A stretch of 64,000 bases of DNA from JAJVIP01 sp964405835 (lineage in GTDB: Bacteria; Elusimicrobiota; Elusimicrobia; F11), in NCBI GenBank assembly GCA_964405835.1, contig CAYOPN010000004.1, positions 1-64,000 of the forward strand, in the 5' to 3' direction. Positions 51,101-63,100 of this stretch are shown here, piece after piece. Under the pieces are notes generated by a model. That model was not told the origin of the DNA and did not search any database. It saw nothing but the letters and a program-made list of their open reading frames with translations. Made by a program: the position numbers and the translations under genes. Every line of letters begins with the position of its first letter. Position 1 is the stretch's first letter.

Positions 51101-54100
51101 AGCTACCGAATTATCAGTGCGCAAAGACGGCGAAACCATCACGCCGAACCTCGTCGCCGAGGTGAAAGCCATACTGAAAGAAGCGGACGCGTACCGCTAC
51201 ATCCTCGGCGAGGTTGAAAAAAACGATTTAAAAAAATTGCTTCGGGAAATTGCGGACACCGAAATCGGCATGCCCGACCGGTTCACGCAGGTATTGCAAT
51301 TGTGGGACCGCCTCGCCGATCCCGAGCTCGCCAAAGAAATCATTTTGGGAGAGCTGGTCGAATTGATTCTCAACGCCGGCGACGTGACGTTGAAAGGGTG
51401 GAAATCAGTCAAAGAATTTGTCGATGATTTCATGGGCCGGCCGGATCCGCTCGAACTTGGTGACGTGATCGGATTGAGTCGCGAAGGAACGTTTTCTTTT
51501 AAGAAACACCACAACCACATGAAGATTTCTCCGGATGGAAAGAATTTGTTGATTGCTGACAGGGATGGATGGACGCTATTGGTTCCGAGCGATTTCGAAC
51601 CCGGCACCAGCTATGAAACCCCTTCCATTCGCGTTGGAATAAAAGTGGACGACATTGCATTCTCAGCCAACGGACGCATGGTCGCCTTTGCGCATGAAAA
51701 CGGATATGTGACGTTGGGAAAAATCGGCGTTCAGACCAACCGCAGCTCCCCAATTCCAATCGAAGAGGTCACGTCATCAAAAATAAATGAAGATGGCGTT
51801 CGAAAAATACTTTTCACGCACGACGATCATTATCTGATCGTGTTTTCCAATTCCGGCTGGGTCAGCTTCCATGCGGTGATATGGGACCAGGAAAAAACAT
51901 CCATAACCGAGTTGAAAGCCCCCTCTATCTCCTATCAATTGGGTCAAAACTTCAGATGGTGGGACATGGCCGCTTCTCTGGATGGAGAAACTCTGGTGTT
52001 CGGCGGAGAATCTCTTGTGCACGACGGCCCTCTGAACAAGGGAAAGGTTGTGGCCCTAACGCTTTTACGAGAACCCATGAATGGAAAGATCCGATCATTT
52101 CAAGTCAAATGGTCTACCCCCATAAATGTGGCCATCCATAAAATCGCCATCTCTCCCGACAACCGGCTTTTGGCACTGAGAGGAGGCGATGAAATTTGGA
52201 TCGCCGACGCCCCGCATGCCAAGAATATGCGCAAGGCCCCATTGCAAGGACAAAGAAGCCCCACGCCGATGTTCCTTTCCGACAACCAGACACTCGTTGT
52301 GGAGAGTGATTTTGGGCATGTGGAAATTTTCCACCTTTCCCGGACTGGCCAAGATTTGAAAGAAGTAAAAAAAGTCGCCGGCCGCACCATCGGAATGCGC
52401 ATTGGAGACATCGCGGTCTCACCAGATCAGTCTCATTTGTTTGTGCTCGATTACAACGATGAGGTCATCAAATTTGACTTGAAACGCGCCCACGAGCGCA
52501 CCACCTCAGGGCCGGCAGGCCGGTCCAACGACGATCTTCAGGAAGAGATCCGAGACCTGCTCTTGATGCTGGAAGATTGGGAAACGCAGTTAACGCCTTA
52601 CTATTTCACTGAGGATCATGGTAAAAAACCACTCTTGTCATCCATTATCGATTCCCACATCGCGACTCTGCTTGATTTGTTGGCGGTCTTTCCAAAACCC
52701 GATGCGCCAACGGACGAAGAGAAAATTCAAAAATTTCCAGAAATTTTAACGGGACTTCTCATGCCATTCGAGACCCCAACAAGGGACGCGAACGTGCAGC
52801 CCCGTCAGCGGCTTAAAGTAAAAGTTATTTTAAAAGTGATGGCCGACCTTTTATTAGAACAGGAAGAACCATGGGAAGCTGATTTGAGCCGTATGGATGT
52901 CACTTTCATCGAGAAGGTCATGCAAATTTTTCTTCTCGAAGTCATTCGAATCATGACGGAAGAAATGAAAAATACGGACGCAAAGACATTCGAAACCCAC
53001 CTCGACGAATTCATTGACCCGCTTTATCCCTATAGCATGCGAGGACCTTTGAAAAAGAAGGTCCTCAATCAATTCAATAAACAATTTGCATCGCCCTCTC
53101 ACACCCATTTGCTGACCGAGCTCCCGCCGGCTTACGGGCGCGGGCGGGCGCCGCACAGAGAAAAAGGTGGCATCAACGAGAAAATCGCGGCCGCGTTTGA
53201 TCGCGGGGACGCGATCGTGATTGATAACAGTGAGCATCGACGATTGGGGCAAGCGCTGAAGGCGGCCGCGGCGCAGCAGAAAGACGCAACGCTCAAGCTT
53301 CCGGAGCTGATTGCGTTTTTCAATAAAACCCAGGTGGTGTTGGTCCAATCCCCAACCGCGATCCCCGGTCTTTATATTCGCGGCCCCGACGATTACGCGG
53401 TGGCCCATTTCGGCCACTACAAAGGCCGCAACAGCATCTTCATCGATACCGACGTCTTTAACTTCCTCAAAGAAAATCCCGCCCAACTCCCCGCGCTGCT
53501 CTTCTACGAATTGGCCAAAGTGGCCGGCCATGATCAGGGCCTGGCCGAAAAAATTGAGGCCGCCATCGCCGGCAAGGAACTGTCGGCCGCCGTCCAAGGG
53601 TTCATCGAGGAAAAAATCGAAGCGCATCCGACCCGCTCCAACGTAATTGCCTACTACGTGGCCCGCGAAATCATGATGACAGCTCTGATATCCGGCAACG
53701 CCCACGCCTACCGCCGCGCGCTCGAAGAATGCGCGGCGCAAGCGAAATTGGCGGAAGAAAAATTGGATGGGCCGGCCGAGGATGTTTTGTCGCCCATTGT
53801 GCGGTTGCTGCGCTGGACCGACAAGTTGCTGTTCAATAATAAAGGAATCGGCGACGACCTTGAGCTGGTCCGCGTGCAAGAAGAACAACTCACAAAAGCC
53901 GAGAAAAAAATCATCGCAGAAGAAACGGACATGTTCCTCGAAGCGCTAGGGTTCGATGAAGAACTCCAAAAGGACCTGGCCCGAAAAATTAAGTTGATCA
54001 CCTATCCGCTCACGATGCTCAACATGATGCCGCATTCGATCGAAGGGATCCGGTTCACTCCGGCAGCGCTTAAATCAGTGGCGGAGTTGTTCAATATGTT

Positions 54101-57100
54101 TGCGCTGTGCCAAACGAACGGCATGGGCGGCATGGTCATGTTCAGTGGCATTTTGGAAAAAGATCTCACCATTCAGCTTCTCCAAACCGGCAACCTGTCG
54201 TTTTTCAAAGCGGCATTTCTGCATGAAGTGACCCATTATTTGGCATTTCAAAACGCGCTTCCATTTGACGGCGGCCATGAAACCATCACGCAAGCGATCT
54301 CAACCGCTGTGTTATTGGTCGACGGCGGCGTGCCAGGACTAATGGAACCGCTCGGCGATCATGCGGAATCTAAAAAAATTCAAGGTGATTTGGTCGCGTT
54401 GGCTGAGAAGAGGGCCGGAAGCGATGCCGTACCACCCAATCAGGCGGGAATCACCAACATTGTGCAGGCTTATTTGCGCAAACATGCCCCCGACGTTCTA
54501 AAAGGAACTCCCGCGCAGGTTCAAGACCAGATACAGCGAATGAGCGGCGTTTATCTGGGCGCTTTTGCCTGGGCGCATTGGAAAAAAGACAAAGAAATCA
54601 ATGTCTACAAATTGATTATTGATTATGGAAAACGCCACTTGCCGCGCGTCCGCAATGCCGATTACCGGCGGAATTTGACCTATCGCGATAGGCTCCTTAT
54701 CGATGAATTGATCCGTGAAAAACTCGCGCCCGTCGCGCAAGTGACGCTGCCCGACGCGCAAGTCCGGTTCGTTCCGCGCTCGCGCCGTGACCTTGAAAAA
54801 CCCGGCAAAGGAACGTGGAATTACGAGCGATTGCCCGATCACAAGCTCCATTACATCCCCTGGGACCTGATTGAATACGGAGAAGACGCCTCGGTCGGCC
54901 TAACACTTCAGGAAATCTTCCGTTCGAAGTTTTCCAGCGAAGACGTGATCGAAGAAGATTTCAATAACCTCTATTTCCGGCTGCTTTTCGGCATTGCCGA
55001 AACCAACCGGTTTGTGGCCCACGGGCTTTCTGAAAACCCGGGCCGCGTCGAGGAAATAGAAGCGTTCTATCGCAAGAAATTGCGAATCATGGATTTGGAG
55101 ATTGAGAAAGAACGCATGGCCGAGAAATCCCAGTTCGTCCAATTCCTCGACGGCCTCTTGTACGCGTTGATGATGACCAAGGACGAAAAGGAAATCGTCC
55201 ACGACCCGCGCGTCACCGATACGGAAGTGAAAGCCGCGCTTGATAACGCGATCCCGATCCTTTTCGGCGCGGTGGCGATGGATAAACAAGGTTTCTATGA
55301 GGTTGTGCGCGATGAGGTTTGGCCGGCCGTCCAGAAATTATTGGAGCAGGACCTCGAGAAACTTAAACGGTCTGAAGAGGAAAAGCAGGCCATTAACGAC
55401 ATGCTCGAAAAAGGCGAAATCGAAATCGCCGATCCCGATGAAGAGATGATGAAGGGGAAATCAAAACCAAAACCCGGCGACAAAATAAAGATCTCGTTAT
55501 CGTCGGACGGCGAAGGTGATTTCGACATGGACGATCTGTCCGAAAAAGCCCGGGAGAACCTGCAAAAGGCCATCGACGAACATTTGAAGAAAATGAGCGC
55601 AAAGGAACGCGAGGAACTTGCCAAGAAAGCCGGCGCGAAAGCCAAGCAGGAGATGGGCAAGCAAGCGCGCGAAGCGGCCGGCGGAATGTCGGACGTGACC
55701 GGCGAAAGACGCGGCAAACCATCCGGCAAAGGCAAACCGCAAGGAAGCGGAAAACCCGGAGGAAATCTCGAGCAAGACGTTAAAGACCTCCATGATCTCG
55801 CCGATCAAATTGAAAAAGAAGCCGGCGCCGTGGAGCGTGCGGCCGAAGACGCCCAAAAGAACGCGGGCAAAGCAGGAACGAAAGCCGGCGCGATTGACCG
55901 CCAAGGCGGCGGCAACAGCGCGCAAGGACAAGGCATTAACGATTCGGTCGAGGAATTGATTGAGAAATTAAAAGAATTGCGGGAAAAAGCGCGCCGTTTC
56001 CAAGACAAGGCGGAGGAAATCGGCGGCCATTCCGATGATTTGAACGATGGACTGGAAGGGGAGAAATTGTCGGACAAAGCGCAGGACTTGCGGGACAAGA
56101 TGCGCGACAAATCCGACGCAATCGAACGACTTGGCCAGGAATTGAACGACAAGGCCGCCGAAGCCGACGAAATCGCGCACGAGAGCGCGGCCCAGGGCGA
56201 AAAGCTTAAAGAAATGCTCGACATGGACCCCAAGCGCGTCGACAGCATCAAGGGTCATGCGCAAGATATTCAAAAGAAAATCAATGAAGTCCGCGAGAAG
56301 CTTAATCAAGTCCGCAAAGACGCCGAAGAGGCCGTGACGGCCTCCGAGCAGCTCAGCAGCGAGTCCGGCGAACTGCAAGAACAAATTAAGCGCGACACAC
56401 CAATCGTCAGCGAGGGAGAGGAAGACGAAAACAATCCAAACGTGGGCGACCCGGGGGGCCACATTTCAGCGCGTAAAAAGGAGCCGCGCGACAACAATGA
56501 ACGCAAGCGGGTCATGGCCAAAGACAAAAAAGGAACGAGCGGCCCGAAACACTCCATGGACCCGAAAATAAACGAATTAATTAAGGAGTATTTGGAAGAC
56601 AACGAGGACATTGATTTCACATCGGCCGCAGAGCGCGACCTCGAACAAAAGCAGGCGCTCGATCAATACACCGGCCTCACAGAAGGACAGCGGGTCGCCT
56701 ACAACAAGATCCGCGACATTTCCGCGGAATATGAGTCCACGCTCAGAGAAGAAATTTTAAACGCGTTGGACGCCACCGAACGCTCCGACATGATGCGCCG
56801 TCAGCGCAAAGGCCGCATCGATCCGCGCCGCCTGTCCATCGTCGAAACCGGCATCACCGACCCGTTCCAGATCAAACGCGAAGCCAATAAAAAGAAGCTG
56901 CGGATTTCAATTTTGATCGACGTAAGCGGCAGCATGTATCATGACCCGAACAACTTGGACCTGCAAAATCCCACCAGCGCCATGCTCGCTTCCTCGAACC
57001 GGATAAACAATGCCATTAAGGTCGTCATTCTGTTCCTCGAAGCGTTCCGCGAAGACCCGCGCGTGGAGATCGAAGTCGGGGCCTTCGCCTCAACGCAAAA

Positions 57101-60100
57101 GATATTCAAAAAGTATGAAGACCCCATCACCGATGAATTAATCTACAAACTCATTGATCAATTGCTAAATCACAATCTGGGTCAGGATAACTCCGACTTG
57201 GCGGGCCTTTCCATGATTGTTATTTCCATGCGTGAGCGCGAAGCCAAAGAAGGCCCCGCCGCCAAATTGGTCACTGTCGTTGCCGACGGCGGCATCCATC
57301 CTTCCGACCGGCCGGGAATTGAGCAAATCCTTACGGAAAATACCGACATCGCGTTCATGGCGTTCGGGATCGGGTCCCAAGCGGCCGATGTGAAAAACGC
57401 TTACGCGCCGTTTGGCAGGAGTGTTAACGCTCTCTCAAAGCTGGTGGAAGAAACGGGCGAATGGCTGAAAGAGCAAGCCGACCGCCTGATGAGCTTCGAA
57501 TTTCTTTTGCTCATCGGGACCGTCGCGCTCTTCTTCAACAGTGGGCCCTTCAAACTGGGGATGCCTCTTTTGATGATGATGTTGTTGTTCGGATCCGTAT
57601 TGGGCGTTGTCGTGCCGTCGATCTCCATTACCAAGAATCTGGACACAGAAAATTTTGAAGTGGTTCCCAGTAACGGCGACCGTTATTTGCAGGTCAAAAA
57701 CGGCAAATACCCGACCTTCAAAGCGAAAATCAACGGCGAGGGCATCAACATTCCCAACGAAGAAATGCTCGAGACCGAAACCAACGTGAAAGACGTGGTC
57801 AAAATCATCAAACGCGTCCAGCGGCAATATCTGGACCGCAGCCCGCTCTACATCGAAGGAGAGGCCGGCACCGGAAAAAACAAAAAAATCTATTACTCGG
57901 CCAAGTTGATGCGCAAATCCGTGCGGTTCATGGCGCTGCACGAAGACGTGCACGAGGATGACCTGGTGGAACGTCGCGGCGTTGGCGAAAAAGAGCATGG
58001 AAAAACCGATTGGATCTTACAGCCGCTGGTAGAAGCCATGCGAAACGGTGATTGGATTATCTTTGACGAAGTGAACAAAGCCAAACCGGAAGTGATGGCA
58101 CGACTGAACCAAATCGTGCAATCGCGCCGCGTCATGTTGCACGACGGAACAGAAGTCACCGCGAAAGAAGGTTTCGCGATCATCATGACCGGAAACCCGC
58201 CGCCCAGCGCCAACGACGCCGAGGTCTACCACGTCAACAAACAGTCCGCCGAAATGCTGGACCGCCTTCGTGGCATGCGCATCGGATATCTGCCGGACAA
58301 AGAAGAGTTGCAGCTGTTGCTTTCCATATTGATGAAGAGACGGGGTTATACCGACGTAAAACAAATTCCCGCTGCGGACCAAAAATTCCTCAAGGAATTG
58401 ATCGATGCCGCCAATTTGATCCGCGACAACTACGAGGGGCTGGACAAGGCCACCGGCCGCAGCCGCCGCGGCAAGATGATCGCGCGCCCGCTTTCAACAC
58501 GCTCTCTGGTCAACATCACCAAGCGGCTGGCTGATTTTCCAGATGATCGAAAACGGCCGCGGTCGTTGGTGCGGCGGTTTTATTCCTACGAATGGAGCAA
58601 ACCGGCCCAAATCAAAGCAGTGGAAGCGGCGCTCGACAACAAACTGACCGAAAAAGATGAAGACCTGATATTCAACGACAAAGATTTGAAGGGGCCTGAA
58701 TACACCGAAGAAAAAGGCGTCCGTTACCTGAAATTTAAAGGAATCAAAGTGAAAGCCGGCCCCGGAGCGCCGGCGAAATTGGCCGACATTCCGCTCGACA
58801 TGCGGGTGACATGGACCGAGACCAACCTTCGGTATCTCTATGAACTAATGATGGACTTCGGGCAAGAGAACCACATGCTGCTGATCGGTGAGGCCGGCAC
58901 CGGCAAGGACCTACTGGCGGAATATCTCTGTTACGCACTGCACGGACCAAAATTTGACACCTTCGGTGTAACGCGCAACGCGATGGCGGAAGATTTGGTG
59001 GCGTATCTGGGCCTTGGTGAAGGAACGAAAATGGACGAGAAAGGAATGCTGGTCGCCGCGGGGAAACACGAAACCGGGATTGTTCCGGCGTATGTGGTAC
59101 GCGCCATGGAAGCCGGACGACCCATCATTCTGGACGAAATCAACAAAGGCAAACCGGAAGTGTTTGCCGTGTTGAATAACATCCTCGAATACAAATGGAT
59201 CGATCTGGCCAATGGGAGGCGCGTCCATGCCCAACCCGGATTCATGATTATCGCCACCATGAACCCTTCCAATAAAAAGGCCTATCTCGGAAACTTTGAC
59301 CTCTCCGGCGAATTTTTGGACCGGTTCTCGGTCCACAAATTCGATTACTTGAAACCCGGAGAAGAAGCCACCATCCTGTCGCAATTTAACGATGACCTTA
59401 TCGCTGAGGATGGGCTCCGCTTCGGAAAAATCAGAAAAGAAGTCATCAACCGGCTGGTGGCAACGACGAACGTTCTCAGAGAAAAATACCGGAACAACCG
59501 GCTTCCGCACCCGGTGTCGATGCGCGCCGAAAAGCGCATGATCGTGACGCTGGCCGAATATCCGGAAGAATACAAGGACTTAAACGAATTGCTGGAAGAG
59601 TGCTTTGTGTTCAGCGATCCGGTCCATCGCCAAGCGGTCTTGGAAGCGGCCAAAGCGGAGAAGCTCGGCGAACTCAAAGACATCATTGAGGTCCGGATTG
59701 GCGTGGGCGATGCCGAAATCGACGCCGTGTTGGAAAAAATAAAATCGGAAAGCGAGAAAGGACATGCACCCGATGAATGGACACAGCAATGGATCCAGCT
59801 GTTGCGACGGTTGGATGGACTGCTGGGGAAAAAATCGGCTGCCAAAAAACTGACTCCGGAATTGCGCTCCAAGACCAAGGCCATTTTGGAACGAATGGTG
59901 GCGACACTGCTCCCGCCCCCGCTTGCAGGACGCGCGCTCTTGGGAGCGTTAATCAATCATGTCCGCTCCCGGCTGGATGGAGTGGAAGTACCGGAGCTTC
60001 CGGAAATAACGTCGGAAATGAGCCATGCCGAATGGGGGAATGTACTCCAAAATCTAACCGTGATAATCGACTTTACGCTCCTGCCCGAAGATTTTGAGAA

Positions 60101-63100
60101 AAAAACTCTCATAGAAAAATCGGCTGGTGTGATTGTGGTGCCAGACCGGAAGCCAACGGCGCGCATGGAAACGATCGGCGGCGCCACCTTCCTTGTCGTC
60201 AATGGCGTGGCCAACGCCGCATCGTTTAACGAAGCCGCCTCCTTGGCGCTTCAAGTTTACGCCAAGGCAAAAATGGGGGAGGGGAAGGGCGTTGAAAAAT
60301 TCCCGTTTTATTACCGGGTTCTTAAAGCCGCTCACCGCCAAAAGCCGTCCGATGCGCGAATGCTCGGCAAAGGATTCACGGAGTCCGGCCTTCCCAAGGA
60401 ATTCATCGACAACTTTATTGAACTCAATGATTCGTCATGGCGTCAGAAAAACGCGATGCTCGTGAACCGAAAACGCAACGCGTTGATGGTCCAACTGGAT
60501 TCCCTGAAAATTTCCGATCAGGAGAAAAAAGCCTTGTTGATAGCCTTGAAAATCTTTTCCGCCTCTTACGATCCACTTACCAAGGACGTCGACGCGCGTT
60601 TATCTAAATTAACCGTTGTTTCCTCTCGATTAGGGTTCAAGAAAGAAAAACCGGCGGGGGCGGTCGACCCAATCGGACGCGTTGATGAAAGTTCGCTTGC
60701 CGCGGCGTTCGAGAAGGCGCTTGAACGGTTTAAGGCCCAACATGCCGATTTATACGAGGAGTTATTGCTCCGCATCACACCGCCCGGGGAAAACACCGTC
60801 CCCCAAATCTATTGGGCCAACAATCTCCCATCGGCCGCCGGCATTGTCGAAATCGAAGGCATCACGGGGTTGATGTTCGACCCGGGAATGAAGAGCATTC
60901 TTAAAGCGGAACTGCTCTCGAAAGACAAGCTCCGCGTTATGGCGGTCGTGAATCTCTTTTATCTGCTGTTGGTGCATGAAGCGATGGAGGTGTCGGACCG
61001 CAAAGAAAACGACACGCTGCGGCCGAATTTTCTCAGCGAAATAAAAGCGGTGATCGCCGAAGCGTACGCTTTTTCCAGGTTGAGCCTTGATGAAAACCAA
61101 GCGCTCGGGCGCCTTTACGAGAAACTGGATGCCGGGAAGGGCCACCGCGGATTTGGGCTGTTATGGGATTTATTGAACAAGTTCAAAGGGGCCGCCATCG
61201 AATGCAAAGCCGGGCTGATGGCCCTAATGGACCTGCTGATGATCGACCCCGATTACGCCGGTGCCGAAAAATCCCCGGACAAGATACGGGCCGAATTAAA
61301 AGCGTCGCACGACGTAGACGAGCCCCGGAAAGTTTCGACGGGAACAGAACCTGATTTCGAAAAAATATTTCAAGACACACTCCCGGGCGGGGTGGCCGCT
61401 TTTTCATTGTCGGAGGAAACCGACGAATACGTGGTGGCCGGCCCCGATTATTTCCGGCTTTACTCAAACCACAGGAGCATCATCGATCAAAACTTGAGGG
61501 ACTCCCAATTGATGCACGAGGTCAAAGTGGGGAAAAACATCGCGGCCATTAAGCTCCAACGCGATAAGAACCAAATTCTCGTCGCTTGCAGCGATGGAAC
61601 ATTGTTGGGTTATCAACTCCTGGCAAACGAAGAAGGGGCCATAACCGGCATCAAAAAAATATTTAAACAGAACCAGAACCCTGGGATTTTATTCCTATTG
61701 CCTTTCTTTTCTCCGCGGCTTATCGCTACTTTCTCCCCGAACGGCGGAAGCGTGGTGTTTGCCAATCCGCGGACCGGCAAGTTCTTTATAGTGGGCATCC
61801 CGTACCCCATAAGTGGTTACCACCATACGAACATCATTTACAAGGGCCGGGCAGGGGAGGGGATCATCAAAATCGCCATTGCCCAAGATGGGCGCACCGT
61901 TGTGTTTCACAGCGCCGCCAAAAACCAGCTGGACATCCTGAGTATCAATCTAAGCCAAGAGCTACGTTTCCACAACGTGATGGAAATGGCGACTGATGAG
62001 CTAATTTACGAACCGGTATTTTTATCTGGAAACTCCCTCGCCATACGTTTACAAACATCCTATGGAGAGTTCCTTCGAGTTTACGCGCCACTGTTTATTT
62101 TCAATAACGCATGGCATGCCAACTTCAAGGAGCACAAATTCCATGAAGATCCCACGAAGCTAAAGTTCTCTCCCGAAAACCCGAAAATCCTTCACATCAC
62201 CGCGGGTGATGTTCAGTTATTTCAACTCTCACATGGAGCATACCCGCTCATGCGTCTGAGCGAAGCCCATACAACAGCGGCAGCACTCTTTCCAACCGAA
62301 GAAGCCATCTTTGTCGGCAACGACAACTCCTTCTCAATATGGCGGATCGGAAAAAAGGGGAACATCAGTGGCAAGGTGGTTTCCTCCCGCCTCGGGTTCA
62401 AGAAAGAGAAACCGGCGGGCGCGGTTGAACCGGTCGGGCGCGTTGCTGAAAGCGCGCTTGCCGCGGTGTTCGCGAAAGCGCTCGAACGGTTGAAGTCGCA
62501 GCATCCCGATTTGCACGGAGCCATGATCAAACGCATCACGCCATCAGGTGAAAATGCGGTCCCGCAAATCTACTGGGCCGAGAATCTGCCATCGGCCGCC
62601 GGTGTGATTGAAATCGACGGCCTGACCGGCGTGATGTTCGACAGTGAAATGAAACCGGTGTTGGAAGCGTTCCAGGGCAATGCTCAAGAAGAACGTGCGA
62701 TTGAAAATCTTTTCTATCTGCTGTTGGTCCACGAAGCCAAAGAAACCGCATCCCGCAAACCCAATGAAGCGATTACGCCGCACATTCACCATGAAATGTC
62801 CGCGGTGTTGGAAGAGGTGCGAAGCTACTTGAAACTGACGATGGGTGAAGTAAAAACGCTCGACCGGTTGTTCATAAAGCTCGATGAGGGAAAACTGCAC
62901 GAACCGTTCCGATCGGTTATCAGGATTTATGACCTATTCACCGCGACGACCGATCTCCTCAAAGAGGGATGGGCGAAGCTTTTGGCCCTCATCAAGCAGG
63001 ACGATGAATACTCAGGACAAGAACTGTTGAAAGCCAAACCGTCGTGGTCGGCCACGGTTGCAAGCGCCATTGCCACCAACCTTGGACCGGCCAATTTGGA

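Noticed and set aside
51490..52500. A separate WD40 gene
   Set aside because: The propeller lies in the same frame as its flanking modules, with no stop or start signals.
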